Notes: a model not told the origin generated them from the sequence alone. Numbered from the stretch's first letter, positions 27,101 through 36,348 are shown. The stretch: 64,000 nucleotides of DNA from Pyxidicoccus sp. MSG2 (GCF_026626705.1 NZ_JAPNKC010000001.1:13083001-13147000), one strand, 5' to 3'. A program made the numbers and translations.

Positions 27101-29746
27101 GAGCAGCGCATCCGGCGTGCGCCCCCCGAGGCGCTCCTCGACGGCCGCGAACGCCGCTCGGATGGCTTCATCGAAGTCCCGTTCGGGGAGCTCCATGCCG
27201 AAGAGACGCAGGCCCTCATTCCCCCAGTGGAGCGCCCGCGAGAAGTCCGCGCGCAGGCTGTAGGCAACCACGCGGACGACATGGAGAGCCACCTTCTCGA
27301 GGCGTGACTGCGCATGCAGGAGCGCGGCCTCGACGAGCGCCTCGGCGTCCTCGGGGGTCGCGACGCGAAAGGCCAGCTCCGCCGCGTCCCGGTGCAGGCG
27401 GAACGAGAGCTCATGCTGGGAGTGCCAGGCATCCACGGGGAGGAGGCAGAGCGCGTGCCGCAAGTATGCGAGCGCGGCCTCATAAGCCGAGGAGGCCTTG
27501 GCCTTGCGCGCGGCCCTCTCGTTGAGCTCGGCCAGCCGCAACCGCTCCGTGTCCTCGCGCAGGAGGCTGGCGCCCCGGTTCAGCTGGTCGACCGCCTCGA
27601 AGAGACGCTCGGAGCGCTCGGAGAGGCCCTCCAGCAGGCTTCGCCCTATCTCGAGGTGCAGGGCCTTCCTTCTGTCGTCGGAGAGAAGAGAGTAGGCCGC
27701 CTGCTGGACGCGGTCGTGCGCGAAGCGGTACGAGGCCGAAGGGCCCGTGGCTGCATGGGCTGGCTGCTCCCGGCGGGCCGCCAGGCCCACCGGAGCCAGC
27801 AGGCCTTCGCGGATGGCCAGCCAGAGCGGCCGGGCGGCATCTTCGGGGCGTTGCGCCCGCACCCTGGCCAGCAGCCCGACGTCGAACTGACTTCCAAGGC
27901 AGGCGGCCACCGTCAGCGCCTCCTGGGTTGCGTCCGGGAGGCGCCGGATGGAGGCCACCAGGAGGTCCACCACATTCTCGGGGACCGGGGCCTCTGCAAT
28001 CCGGGGAAGGTCCCAGGTCCACACGCCGGCTCCAATGTCGAAGACCAGGAGTCCTGCTGTCTGGAGGAACCGGAGGAAGCGTTGGAGGAAGAAGGGGTTT
28101 CCGGCGGTCTTCTCGACGAGGAGGGCGCCGAGGGGGCGGACGCGATCCGGTGAGGAGTGGAGCACATCACAGAGCAGCGCCGTCACCGCGCCGGCCTGGA
28201 GCGGGCCGACCTCCAGCGCATGGACCGTGATGCCTGCTTCCCGGATGGCCTGGATGGCCTGCGCTGCCGGATGCGCCGGGCCCACCTCCTCACTGCGCCA
28301 GGCCACGAGGACGAGAAGATGGCGGATGTCGGAATCCGACACGAGCACGCGCAGCAGCTTGAGCGAGCCCGAATCCACCCACTGCATGTCATCGAGGAAG
28401 AGCAGGAGTGGGTGCTCGGACGCGGTCAGCGCCCGCATGAAGGACGAGAAGACGAGGTGGGTGCGGCTTTCGGTTTCAGCGGGGCCGAGCGGTGGGAGGG
28501 GTGGCTGACCACCGAGGAACTGCTCGAGCTCGGGGACGAGCTCGGTGAGGACACGGCCATTCGGGGAGACGGCCTCCTGGATTCGCTGCCGCCACGCCGT
28601 GGCAACCGGCTCCGACTCGCCGAGGAGCTCGAGCGCGAGCCCCCGGAACGCCTTGACGAACGGGGCCAGGGGAACGTCCCCCCGCAGCTGGTCATACTTC
28701 CCGGAGAGGAAGCGTCCCCTGGCTTCGGCCAGGGAGCGTATTTCCCGCACGAGCGCCGACTTGCCAATGCCCGCCCTCCCCTCGACAACGAGGAGTTCCC
28801 TGGCGCCCGCCACGCAGCGCGCGTATGCGCCTGTCAGCTCGGCGAGCTCTCGCTCCCGGCCGTACAGCCTGGCCCCGAGAGCAAGCTCGCGCTTGTCGAG
28901 GCGGGCGAGCTCGAATGGCTCCACCCTGCCCGAAGCCCGCCATTGCTGCTGCACCTCCACGAGGTCCGCATGGAGCGCCTCGGCCGTCTGGTAGCGCCAC
29001 TCGGGCATCTTGGCCAACAGCTTGAGGACCATGTCGGAGAGCACCCCGGGGACTCGGGGATTCGCCTCGGCGGGCGCAACTGGAATCCGGGCCAGGTGGG
29101 CATGGACGATTTCCAGCGGGTCCTCCGAAGGGAAGGGAGCGGCTCCCACCAGCATCTCGTAGAAGGTGGCGCCCAGGGAGTAGAGGTCCGCGCGGTGGTC
29201 CACCAGACGCTTCATCCGCCCTGTTTGCTCGGGTGCCAGATAGGGAAGCGTTGCCTCGAGCTCTCCGGACACACCCGCCCCCTGGGAGAGGCCGGTGAGC
29301 GTGGTGGCCAGCTCGAAGTCGACGAGGGTGAGGTGCGTCCCCTCGCCGAGGACGAAGTTCGCCGGGCAGAGGTCCCGGTGAATGACGTTGTGTCCATGGA
29401 CGGCTGCGACGATGGCGGCCATCTGCACCGCCAGGTCGAGAAAGGCGTCCACCTCGAGGCGCCGTCCACGAAGCGTGTCCTGGAGACTGGAGGGCCCGGC
29501 GTCCTCCAGGACGAGCGCCGGCCTTCCGTCGCTTGTCTCCAAGGCCAGCGGCTTGACGACTCCGGGCACGTCCAGCGCGGTGAGCAGTGCATACTCATGG
29601 CGCAAGAGTGCCTCGGCCCTCGGGGCGTCCTGCTCCGGCCGGACAGATTTCACGATGACAGGGTGCCCATCCCTGTCCGCCCGTATGACGACGTAGCCGG
29701 CGCCCAAGTGCAGTGGCCGGGCCACTTGAAGTGCGCCCTCTTCCAT
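24110..29746 (-). CDS. Hybrid Ser/Thr kinase - AAA ATPase - GAF - histidine kinase
   Basis: 1,878 residues from the ATG at 29746; the frame is open for another 135 codons but that part does not resemble a kinase N-terminus. Domains: Ser/Thr kinase (about 10-270; Lys33, HRD 123-125, Asn130, and DFE 143-145 where DFG is usual; APEQ 171-174); AAA/STAND ATPase (about 295-600; Walker A GRAGIGKS 323-330, Walker B LLFLDDMQW); a long helical, TPR-like middle; GAF domains (about 1290-1640, for example VLAVPIHRQARRVGVIYLEN); histidine kinase with H-box His1664 (HELYTP), N-box Asn1782, GIGIA and GLGLGLYIV. This is the known trifunctional kinase architecture of myxobacteria and cyanobacteria. It is cytoplasmic and has no receiver next to it. 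The DFE change could weaken the N-terminal kinase. Confidence 0.92.
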   Translation of the reverse strand: MEEGALQVARPLHLGAGYVVIRADRDGHPVIVKSVRPEQDAPRAEALLRHEYALLTALDVPGVVKPLALETSDGRPALVLEDAGPSSLQDTLRGRRLEVDAFLDLAVQMAAIVAAVHGHNVIHRDLCPANFVLGEGTHLTLVDFELATTLTGLSQGAGVSGELEATLPYLAPEQTGRMKRLVDHRADLYSLGATFYEMLVGAAPFPSEDPLEIVHAHLARIPVAPAEANPRVPGVLSDMVLKLLAKMPEWRYQTAEALHADLVEVQQQWRASGRVEPFELARLDKRELALGARLYGRERELAELTGAYARCVAGARELLVVEGRAGIGKSALVREIRSLAEARGRFLSGKYDQLRGDVPLAPFVKAFRGLALELLGESEPVATAWRQRIQEAVSPNGRVLTELVPELEQFLGGQPPLPPLGPAETESRTHLVFSSFMRALTASEHPLLLFLDDMQWVDSGSLKLLRVLVSDSDIRHLLVLVAWRSEEVGPAHPAAQAIQAIREAGITVHALEVGPLQAGAVTALLCDVLHSSPDRVRPLGALLVEKTAGNPFFLQRFLRFLQTAGLLVFDIGAGVWTWDLPRIAEAPVPENVVDLLVASIRRLPDATQEALTVAACLGSQFDVGLLARVRAQRPEDAARPLWLAIREGLLAPVGLAARREQPAHAATGPSASYRFAHDRVQQAAYSLLSDDRRKALHLEIGRSLLEGLSERSERLFEAVDQLNRGASLLREDTERLRLAELNERAARKAKASSAYEAALAYLRHALCLLPVDAWHSQHELSFRLHRDAAELAFRVATPEDAEALVEAALLHAQSRLEKVALHVVRVVAYSLRADFSRALHWGNEGLRLFGMELPERDFDEAIRAAFAAVEERLGGRTPDALLDAPWVHGAEPAALQQLLADMISAAILSDPKLYTVLVLWAVRCSLEQGHSVISAQMYAEYGQILARARGEYAKAHAFGRMGVELSRRFGNRALETRTLFVFAVSMNSWRAPLRSSVPLLRTAMAKGLESGEFQFTSYCHLFLTWTLLAQGTGLDRILSVVDEGMAYSRRTGIRLVSEHLLGSRQAIRCLKGWTSRPRCFDDAEFDEAEFLASVELNPTVRCIYATLRLQASYLLGDASHALQMSEAAAKWIELVRSWVHEFEHCFYTALTLAALAGGASPDEKAAALARMAPLEQRLHTWAENCPENFRHKHHLVAAERARLEGKPLEAEDLYHQAMEGAHREGFLQDEALANELCGRFYLARAQPYVASRYLAEALDAYTRWGATAKVHLLEEEHAQLVVPGVPRWRTPVTPGGREVGLDVLTLLKAAETLSGEVVLGRLLEKLMRICLESAGAERGLLVLEEEGAPVVRAVVSATGEVSRVQVPLRAQPRLPVSVVEAVWRTGRAVVLGNAAQEGAFVSDSDVAERALKSVLAVPIHRQARRVGVIYLENNLATDAFTSERVRVFELLSSHIAVSLENSLLFEERRRAEATVRFLAEASAILAESLGFEATLAKVARLAVPFFADWCVIDVVENGVVTRVAGFHADAAREGVLRELAARYPPGWDSPQPAGQALRTGEPILLPELPDTLLETTVRDARHAELIRALGTHTAIAVPLAAHGRTLGAMTFGSAKAGRRYGQADVTLAQELARRAALALDNARLYRESQEAVRQRDDFLTVATHELYTPMTALKLSVQGLGRAAGVASPEVVARTSRSAERHMQRLTGLIGELLDDSAIQAGNLRLQSEEVDLAAVARKVAGRFSEQLARAGCPLSLEAEAPVVGRWDRKRLEQVVVHLLANALKFGAGKPIEVVVEAREGIARLVVKDSGIGIAPDRLPHVFERFERAVSVKHYGGLGLGLYIVREVVSALGGTVRAESTQNVGSTFTVELPRPGPH

Positions 29747-30200
29747 CACAGGGTAATCGTCGGCACGGGGCCCCCCCTCCGCAAAGACGCCTGCAGCCGT
29801 GGCCCCGCGGGCCTCGCCGGTCGGATGCGGTAGAGGGGGGCAGACGTCTGCTCTGCTCCGAAAACCGCGGTGCGGCAGCGAGGTGACAGGCTCACCGACC
29901 GATGGGTGCTGGCCGTTGATACACACCCCCGGCACGGTCAAACGCACCCCACCCACTGGAAATGACTCACACACGAAGTACACGCGCCCAGCGCGGTCAG
30001 GGGTTCCAGGAGGAGCCACGTGCGTCCGGTTGAGACCGGTCATGCCCCATGCATGGTGGCCACCCCGCAAGCGGGCGGGCGCAGCATCTGGGATGAGGGA
30101 CTCCCAACCAACCCACACATGCAGGAGGAGCCCACACGCTGAAACATTCACGGTCCATCACTTGCAACATGTCTGTCTTCAGGAAAGGACATCCCCTGCA
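29747..30200. other. Intergenic space between hybrid kinase and TonB-receptor operon
   Basis: 454 bases separate two divergent units. The minus-strand frame of the kinase stays open through most of it without good coding character. I see a purine stretch AGGAAAGG about a dozen bases before the receptor start and no clear promoter, repeat or hairpin. Regulation of both units must lie here. Confidence 0.5.
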
Positions 30201-32411
30201 ATGCGTTCTCGTCCCCCCACCCGGAACAACGTCGCTGCCTGGTCCCTGGGAGCCGCGCTGCTCGCCTGCCCGGTGGTCGCTCATGCGGAGTCGGCAACCC
30301 AGATTGACGACCTCTCGCTCGAGGAACTCCTCAACCTCGAGGTGGACACCGTCACGCGCCGCATCCAGCCGCTGCTCTGGGCTCCGGCGCGCTCGGTCGT
30401 CGTCACACGCAGCCAGATTCTGCAGCGCCGCTACGTCAACCTGCGAGACCTCCTGCAGGACATGCCGGAGGTGGATGTCTTCACCAACTACTCATCGGTG
30501 ACCCGGAGCGCGGTCTCCGTCCGCGGCCTGGTGGGGAACAATCGTTTCCTGGTCCTGGTCGACGGCGTCCGAATCAACGCGATGACGGGCGACGAGGCCC
30601 CCGTCGAGGACAACTACCCGCTCTTCGACACCGAGCGCGTGGAGGTCATCTACGGTCCTGCGTCCGCGCTGTACGGCGCCGACGCGCTGGTCGGCGTCAT
30701 CAACATCGTCAGCAGGCGAGAGGAAGCCAGCAACGGCGTCGGGGCCTCGGTCTCGTACGGGAGCGCCGACACGCGCTACGGCGCCGCCAAGGCGTTCACG
30801 AAGATTGGCGAGCACGTCCGGCTGAGCCTCGCGGCCCACAAACACGACTCGGATGCCCCGAACCTCGCGAGTGCCTATCGGGAAGACTTCCAGGGCATCG
30901 GCGAGCTGCGGGACCCCTTCTCCGGAAACGTCCTGGCTTCGATTCCGAACAACCGCTTCAGCAACAAGGTGTCGAGCTACTCCATCTCCGCCCGGCTGAC
31001 GCTGGATAAGGAGCTGACGGCCGGCTACGACGTGCGGCAGTTCACCCAGCTCACGTCCGTGGGCGTGAGACCGGAGTTCACCGTCTACGGCGCGGAGGCC
31101 CCGCACCGGTGGCAGACCTTCTATCTGACCTATCGCAAGGAGTTCCTCCCGAAGCTCGAGTCCAGCTCGGAGATCAACTACGCCATCTTCACCAAGCCAC
31201 CGTCGTTCTCGTACAACAACGCGTACTCGGGGGGGCTGCCGCAGTACAAGTATTCGAGGAACACGTCCTTCAGCGTCAGGGAACAACTGGCCTACCCACT
31301 GACCCCCGACATCGACGTCGTGGCGGGAGTGTCCTGGGCCTACATCCACGCGCTTCCCGAGACGGGCGCCCTCTCCACCCCGTTCGACGAGGACCTGCCC
31401 TCGGGGGCGCAGGGGCAGACCATCTTCGGAACGTCCATCCCCTTCCCGAACTACGAGCTCAACTATCAGACGCTCGGCAGCTACCTGCAGACCCAGGCAC
31501 AGCTCACGAGCAGCCTGGCCGTCACGGCGGGCATGCGCTTCGACCACGACACCCGGTATGGCAACACCTTCAACCCGCGCGCGGGGGTCGTCTACCAGTT
31601 CACGTCGGGAAACACCGCGAAGCTGCTCTACGGCGAGGCCTTCCTCGCGCCGCCGCCAGCGTACCAATACGCCTTCTGGGGCTCGTTCGCGGGAAACGAT
31701 GCCAGCACCGGCCGGCCCTTCGCCTACTGGTTCCATGTCCCCAACCCCGACCTGGACCCCATGAAGGCGCGCACGCTGGAGTTCGACTACTCGCTGCTGA
31801 TGGCCAAGGACCTGCTCGTCGAGCTCGATGGCTACTTCAGCGCAGTGAATGGAATCACCGTCGCGCGCACGGTCGAAAGCTCCACCGAGTTCGCGGGTGC
31901 GGACGTCCTGTCCTACGAGGAGTTCCGGAGCGAGGGCCGGGCCAGGCTCTACGGCGGAAGCGTTTCGCTCCGCTACCGGGTGCAGTTGGGGGCCACGGAA
32001 ATCGAGCCGTGGGGTTCCTTCAGCCTCTCCCAGGGAAGGACCTTCGACAAGCCCGAGGATGGATGGACCGAGATGTCCTTCAACGCGCCCTACAAGGTGA
32101 AGGGAGGCATCACCCTGAAGCGCGGCGCCTTCAGCTTCACCCCTCGGTTTCGCTGGGCCTCGCGGTCCACCCAGACCCTGCGCAACCCGGCGGAGCCCTC
32201 CCACCGGCTGACAGCGCCCGCCTACGCGGTCGTCGATGCCGCGCTTCGAGCGGATGACCTCTTCGTCGACGGGCTCTCCCTGGCCCTGGACGTCCGCAAC
32301 CTGCTGGATGCCAGGTATTACATGCCGGGTGCCGGCGGCCCGCTGGAGTTCCTCAACACCCCCCAGGACCCGCGCACGGCGATGCTGGAGTTGTCATTCA
32401 ACTATGACTAG
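30201..32411 (+). CDS. TonB-dependent outer-membrane receptor
   Basis: 736 residues from the ATG at 30201, with a signal peptide (SLGAALLACPVVAHA). The plug domain includes LRDLLQDMPEVDVF, the VRGLVGNNRFLVLVDGVRIN core and IEVIYGP-like VEVIYGPASALYGADALVGVINIV, all hallmark TonB-receptor motifs. The rest is a 22-strand-type barrel with alternating aromatic strands, ending LELSFNYD. It would take up a substrate such as a siderophore, vitamin, sugar or peptide in a TonB-driven way; no clue to which. First gene of an operon: the transducer gene starts inside its 3' end (8-base overlap) and a YfiR-like gene follows, so uptake or sensing through this barrel is probably coupled to signalling. Confidence 0.93.
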   Translation: MRSRPPTRNNVAAWSLGAALLACPVVAHAESATQIDDLSLEELLNLEVDTVTRRIQPLLWAPARSVVVTRSQILQRRYVNLRDLLQDMPEVDVFTNYSSVTRSAVSVRGLVGNNRFLVLVDGVRINAMTGDEAPVEDNYPLFDTERVEVIYGPASALYGADALVGVINIVSRREEASNGVGASVSYGSADTRYGAAKAFTKIGEHVRLSLAAHKHDSDAPNLASAYREDFQGIGELRDPFSGNVLASIPNNRFSNKVSSYSISARLTLDKELTAGYDVRQFTQLTSVGVRPEFTVYGAEAPHRWQTFYLTYRKEFLPKLESSSEINYAIFTKPPSFSYNNAYSGGLPQYKYSRNTSFSVREQLAYPLTPDIDVVAGVSWAYIHALPETGALSTPFDEDLPSGAQGQTIFGTSIPFPNYELNYQTLGSYLQTQAQLTSSLAVTAGMRFDHDTRYGNTFNPRAGVVYQFTSGNTAKLLYGEAFLAPPPAYQYAFWGSFAGNDASTGRPFAYWFHVPNPDLDPMKARTLEFDYSLLMAKDLLVELDGYFSAVNGITVARTVESSTEFAGADVLSYEEFRSEGRARLYGGSVSLRYRVQLGATEIEPWGSFSLSQGRTFDKPEDGWTEMSFNAPYKVKGGITLKRGAFSFTPRFRWASRSTQTLRNPAEPSHRLTAPAYAVVDAALRADDLFVDGLSLALDVRNLLDARYYMPGAGGPLEFLNTPQDPRTAMLELSFNYD

Positions 32412-34029
32412 GCGCGCGGCACCGTGGAAGTTCCTCCAGCAGCAGTCACTCCGCGTCAAATTCGTCGCACTGGAGGCGGCGCTTCTGGCTGCGATTGCGT
32501 TGTTTCTCCTGGCGTTCTTCCCGTCGCGGCTCGACTCGCTCGCGCGGGCCTCCGTGGAGCAGCGGGCCGTGGGCATCGCCACGGTGCTGTCTGCCGCCGT
32601 GGCCCCCGCGCTCGACTTCGACGACGTGGCGCGCGCGGAGGAGCTGGTGAGCGGTCTGGCGGGCACGCCGGGAGCGGTGTACGCGCTCGTCCTCCGCGAG
32701 GATGGCAGCCGGATGGCGTCGTGGAAGCCCGAGGCTGCGCCCGAGCCGGCCTCCCTGCCCCGGGCGTCCGACAACCAGCCCCAGGTCTCCTCCTCCGAGC
32801 GTGACCTCCACGTGGCCATGGCCGTGAGCAGCCGCACCGGCGCCCGCGGACAACTGGTGCTCGGCTTCAGCCTCCAGGAGCTCCACGCCCAGCGTCGCAG
32901 CAACCTGCTCGTCGTGGGACTCGTCTCCGGGCTGGTGTTCCTCGTGGGGCTCGGGTTGACCTTCCTGGTGGGCACCCGGGTGGTGCGCCCGGTGGAGCGG
33001 CTCCGCGCGGTGGCCCAGCATATCTCCCAGGGGGACCTCGTCACCGCCGAGCAGGCGCTCGGCGGCGCCGACGCGGTCGAGCGTCAGGCGAGCGCCTACG
33101 TCTCCTCTCTCAAGCAGCGCTCCACCTCCGACGAGCTCGAGCAGCTCGCCGGCTCGTTCGCGGTGATGCTCACCCAGCTCCGCCGCGCCACACGGACCCT
33201 CCAGGAGTCCGCGCACCGGCTCTCCGATCACACCGCCGCGCTGAAGGTGGTGTCGCAGGAGCAGGAGGGCATGGTGCGAGACCAGGCACGCGCCATCCAG
33301 GGCACGCAGGCTTCGGCGCAGGAGCTGCGCCTGACCGCGGACCTGGCGACGCAACGCGCCGAGGCGGTGCTCGGGGTCGCCGCTCGGGCGGAGTCCATCG
33401 GGACGTCCGGGGAGAGCAGCATCGAAAAGAGCCTCCAGGGGTTGAGCCACATTCGCAAGCAGGTGGAGCAGATTGCCGAGCGCATCGCGAGCCTGGACAC
33501 GCACGCGCAGCGAATTGGCAACATCACCTCCACGGTGAAGGACCTGGCGGACCAGTCGAACATGCTCGCGCTCAACGCTTCGATTGAAGCCGCGCGAGCC
33601 GGTGTGCACGGCAAGGGCTTCGGGGTGGTCGCGCGGGAGGTGCGCAGCCTCGCGGACCAGTCCATCCAGCGCACCGTGGAGGTCCGCAAGCTCCTCGGTG
33701 GCATCATCGAGTCCATCCGCGCCGCGGTCTCCATCACCGAGAGCGGTTCGGCCCAGGTGGCGCAGGGGCTCGAGAGCGTCCAGTCCTCGGGCGAGAACTT
33801 CCAGGAGCTGACGCGCATCGTGAAGGCCAACCGCGAGGCGGTCGAGCAGATCGCCAGCGCGGTCTCCCAGCAGAACACCGGCATCACCCACATCTTCTCG
33901 GCCATTGACGACCTCGGACGTCAGATGGCCCAGACCGTTGCCCGACTCGAATCCATGGCGAATGCCATCACGGTCGTCCAGGACGTCTCGAAGGCCGTGC
34001 TCGACGTCGCCAATCACTACCGCATCTGA
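32404..34029 (+). CDS. Methyl-accepting chemotaxis-type transducer
   Basis: 541 residues from an ATG at 32404 that lies within the last codons of the receptor gene, so the two are translationally coupled. Layout: first membrane helix (about 22-45, LEAALLAAIALFLLAFF), a periplasmic sensor of about 130 residues, second helix (about 170-195, LLVVGLVSGLVFLVGLGLTFL), HAMP (RVVRPVERLRAVAQHI), then a long helical signalling domain with the conserved hairpin tip DQSNMLALNASIEAARAG and GFGVVAREVRSLADQS. It would signal to a CheA/CheW system or a Frz-like pathway. No che genes are nearby. Its sensor may read the state of the receptor or of the YfiR-like periplasmic protein encoded next. Confidence 0.93.
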   Translation: MTRRAAPWKFLQQQSLRVKFVALEAALLAAIALFLLAFFPSRLDSLARASVEQRAVGIATVLSAAVAPALDFDDVARAEELVSGLAGTPGAVYALVLREDGSRMASWKPEAAPEPASLPRASDNQPQVSSSERDLHVAMAVSSRTGARGQLVLGFSLQELHAQRRSNLLVVGLVSGLVFLVGLGLTFLVGTRVVRPVERLRAVAQHISQGDLVTAEQALGGADAVERQASAYVSSLKQRSTSDELEQLAGSFAVMLTQLRRATRTLQESAHRLSDHTAALKVVSQEQEGMVRDQARAIQGTQASAQELRLTADLATQRAEAVLGVAARAESIGTSGESSIEKSLQGLSHIRKQVEQIAERIASLDTHAQRIGNITSTVKDLADQSNMLALNASIEAARAGVHGKGFGVVAREVRSLADQSIQRTVEVRKLLGGIIESIRAAVSITESGSAQVAQGLESVQSSGENFQELTRIVKANREAVEQIASAVSQQNTGITHIFSAIDDLGRQMAQTVARLESMANAITVVQDVSKAVLDVANHYRI

Positions 34030-34060
34030 CTTCTTCTCCTCTGCTCCGGACAGAAACGCG

Positions 34061-34663
34061 ATGACTCCCTCGAATCCTGGCCGTCCCCGCTTGCGCCATC
34101 TTGCTTCCGGCTGGGTCCTGCTACCCCTGGGGCTCCTCCTGGCGAGCGGCCGCGCCGGAGCGGACCCCCTCGTGGACCGGCAGGCCGTCATCACCCTCCG
34201 GGCCCTTGCCTACGACAACAACCTCGGCAAACGCGCGGGTGGCTCGCTGGCCGTGGCGGTGCTCTTCAAGGAGGGACACTCCGGCTCTGTCGACAGCTCC
34301 AGGAAATGGACGGAGGCCCTGACCCGGCTGGGGGCGCTCAAGGTCCAGGGAATGCCCCTCCAGGTCGTGAGGCTGGCCTACACCGATGCGGCGTCCCTCA
34401 AGGGCGCCGTCGCGACACAAGGGCTCGACGCGCTCTTCGTGTGCGAAGGGCTCGAGGCCGAGGTCGACGCGCTCAAGGCCATCAGCCGCTCGGCGAAGGT
34501 GCTCACCATCACGGGTTCCGCTGCCCTGGTCGAGCGGGGGCTCTCGCTGGGGATTGTCCTCTCCGGGGACAAGAACACCATCCTCATCAATCCGCAGGCC
34601 AGCGCGGAGGAGGGGGTCTCCTTCGGCAGTGACCTGCTCCGCCTGGCGAAGATGGTGAAGTAG
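34061..34663 (+). CDS. YfiR/DUF4154-like periplasmic protein
   Basis: 200 residues from the ATG at 34061, with a signal peptide (LASGWVLLPLGLLLASGRAGA). The mature domain follows the YfiR/HmsC pattern: an AVAVLFKEGHSGS strand, LDALFVCEGLEAEVDALKAISRSAKVLTITGS, and the C-terminal ILINPQASAEEGVSFGSDLLRLAKMVK, where N-x-x-A-x-x-x-G-x-x-F/I-x-S-x-L-L-x-L-A is the family signature. In Pseudomonas, YfiR holds the diguanylate cyclase YfiN inactive in the periplasm; here the partner in the operon is a chemotaxis-type transducer. It lies 31 bases after the transducer gene. Confidence 0.8.
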   Translation: MTPSNPGRPRLRHLASGWVLLPLGLLLASGRAGADPLVDRQAVITLRALAYDNNLGKRAGGSLAVAVLFKEGHSGSVDSSRKWTEALTRLGALKVQGMPLQVVRLAYTDAASLKGAVATQGLDALFVCEGLEAEVDALKAISRSAKVLTITGSAALVERGLSLGIVLSGDKNTILINPQASAEEGVSFGSDLLRLAKMVK

Positions 34664-34710
34664 CTGCCGCACCCTGACTCCAGGTCTCCCCTCACAGCGA
34701 GTTTGCCCGC

Positions 34711-36348
34711 ATGACGAAGAAGACCTCCTCCCCACCGCCTGGCAAGACGCAGCTCCTCCAACAGCTCCAGGCCGGGAGGCTCTCCCGCCGTGGATTCCTG
34801 ACGCTGCTCGGCCTGACGGCCACGGCCGTGGGAACCCAGACACTGTTCAGCTGCTCGGCGCCCACCTCGGAATATGACTACATCATCGTGGGGGCGGGCT
34901 CGGCGGGCTGCACGCTCGCGGCCAGGCTGCTTGCGGGCTCCAAGGCACGCATCCTGCTGATCGAGGCGGGAGGCTCGAACGACCGCGAGGAGGTCCGCGA
35001 CTTCACCCAGGCCTGGAAGCTGACGCTGCCCGACTCCGAGGTGGATTGGGGCTACAAGTCCGTGCCCCAGCGAGAGCTGATGGACAAGCAGCAGTCCTAC
35101 TCCAGCGGCAAGGTGGTGGGCGGAAGCAGCTCCATCAACGGCATGGTCTGGGTGCATGGCAACAAGGGCGACTTCGACGGCTGGGCCGCCTCGGGGTGCT
35201 CCGGCTGGGATTTCAACGGTGTGCAGCCCTCCTTCCAGCAGGTGCGTGCGGCGCTCCAGCCGACCTCGGCGCTGACGGCCCGCGGTGCGCTGTCCCAGGC
35301 CATGGTCCAGGCGTTCGCGAACCTTGGCCATCCGTTCAACCCGGACCCCAACGGCGAGCAGCAGCTCGGCGTGGGTTACACCTGGTTGAACGTGACGGAG
35401 GACGGCCGGCGCCTGGATGCCTTCTCCTCCCTCCTGGCGCCGAGTGTCGGCGACCCCCGGCTGAGCATTCTCATGGGTGCCCACGTGAAGCGCATCGCCG
35501 TGCGCGGCAACAAGGCCGAAGGGGTGGTCCTGGACCAGGATGGAGTGGAGCAGACGCTGAAGGCTTCGCGCGAGGTCATCGTCTGCGCGGGCACCATTCA
35601 GACGCCGCAGTTGCTGATGCTCTCGGGGATTGGCGATCCGGCGGAGCTGTCGCCCCATGGCATCCCGGTGGTGGCGGCGGTGCCGGGCGTGGGAAGGAAC
35701 CTGCACGACCACCTCATCTCGGTGGCGGTGAGGAAGCTGCGGCAGCCGGAGCCGGCATCGCATGTCACCACCATGGACGTGAGCGTCTTCTTCGGGGAAG
35801 GCCCGCGGTCAGGCATGCCGAAGTTCCAGGTCCAGGCGTATTACATGCGGTATGGCTGGGCTTCCTACCCCTCCGAAGCGGTGGCGTTGGGGCTCATCAA
35901 TCTGCACCCGACAAGCCGCGGGAGCGTGAAGCTGCGCTCGGCGGACTTCCAGGACGCCCCGCTCATTGATCCGAACTTCCTGGGCACGCCCGAGGACATG
36001 GCCAACCAGCTCGAGGGCTACAAGGCCATCCGGCAGTTGCTCGGAGCGCCCGGGCTGCGCGACTGGTTGGAGGACGTGGAGCACACGCCAGGGCCAGAGG
36101 TTTCCACGGATGCGAAGCTCCAGGAGGCAATCCGGAAGTACTCCGAGAGCGACTTCCATTCCGTGGGGACGTGCCGGATGGGCACGGACGACCTGGCGGT
36201 GGTGGATCCCCTGCTCCGGGTCAAGGGAGTCCAGGGGCTGCGGCTGGCGAGCGGCGCCATCATGCCCACCGTCCCCTCGGGGAACACCAATGCGGCGTCC
36301 ATGATGGTCGGAGATCGCGCTGGCAGGCTGCTCCTCGAGCTCGGGTGA
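34711..36348 (+). CDS. Tat-exported GMC-family FAD oxidoreductase
   Basis: 545 residues. The N-terminus has a twin-arginine signal (LSRRGFLTLLG, Arg26-Arg27) and a Cys48 that could be a lipoprotein site. FAD fold: YIIVGAGSAGCTLAARL (about 57-73) and LLIEAGG. GMC signature: GKVVGGSSSINGMVW, then WAASGC. The catalytic His lies in HSVGTCRMG near residue 478 and the second catalytic residue, Asn, in GNTNAASMM near 516. Such enzymes oxidise alcohols (choline, glucose, aryl or aliphatic alcohols); the substrate is not predictable from sequence. Export with FAD bound fits Tat. It lies 47 bases after the YfiR-like gene on the same strand and could be co-transcribed. Confidence 0.92.
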   Translation: MTKKTSSPPPGKTQLLQQLQAGRLSRRGFLTLLGLTATAVGTQTLFSCSAPTSEYDYIIVGAGSAGCTLAARLLAGSKARILLIEAGGSNDREEVRDFTQAWKLTLPDSEVDWGYKSVPQRELMDKQQSYSSGKVVGGSSSINGMVWVHGNKGDFDGWAASGCSGWDFNGVQPSFQQVRAALQPTSALTARGALSQAMVQAFANLGHPFNPDPNGEQQLGVGYTWLNVTEDGRRLDAFSSLLAPSVGDPRLSILMGAHVKRIAVRGNKAEGVVLDQDGVEQTLKASREVIVCAGTIQTPQLLMLSGIGDPAELSPHGIPVVAAVPGVGRNLHDHLISVAVRKLRQPEPASHVTTMDVSVFFGEGPRSGMPKFQVQAYYMRYGWASYPSEAVALGLINLHPTSRGSVKLRSADFQDAPLIDPNFLGTPEDMANQLEGYKAIRQLLGAPGLRDWLEDVEHTPGPEVSTDAKLQEAIRKYSESDFHSVGTCRMGTDDLAVVDPLLRVKGVQGLRLASGAIMPTVPSGNTNAASMMVGDRAGRLLLELG

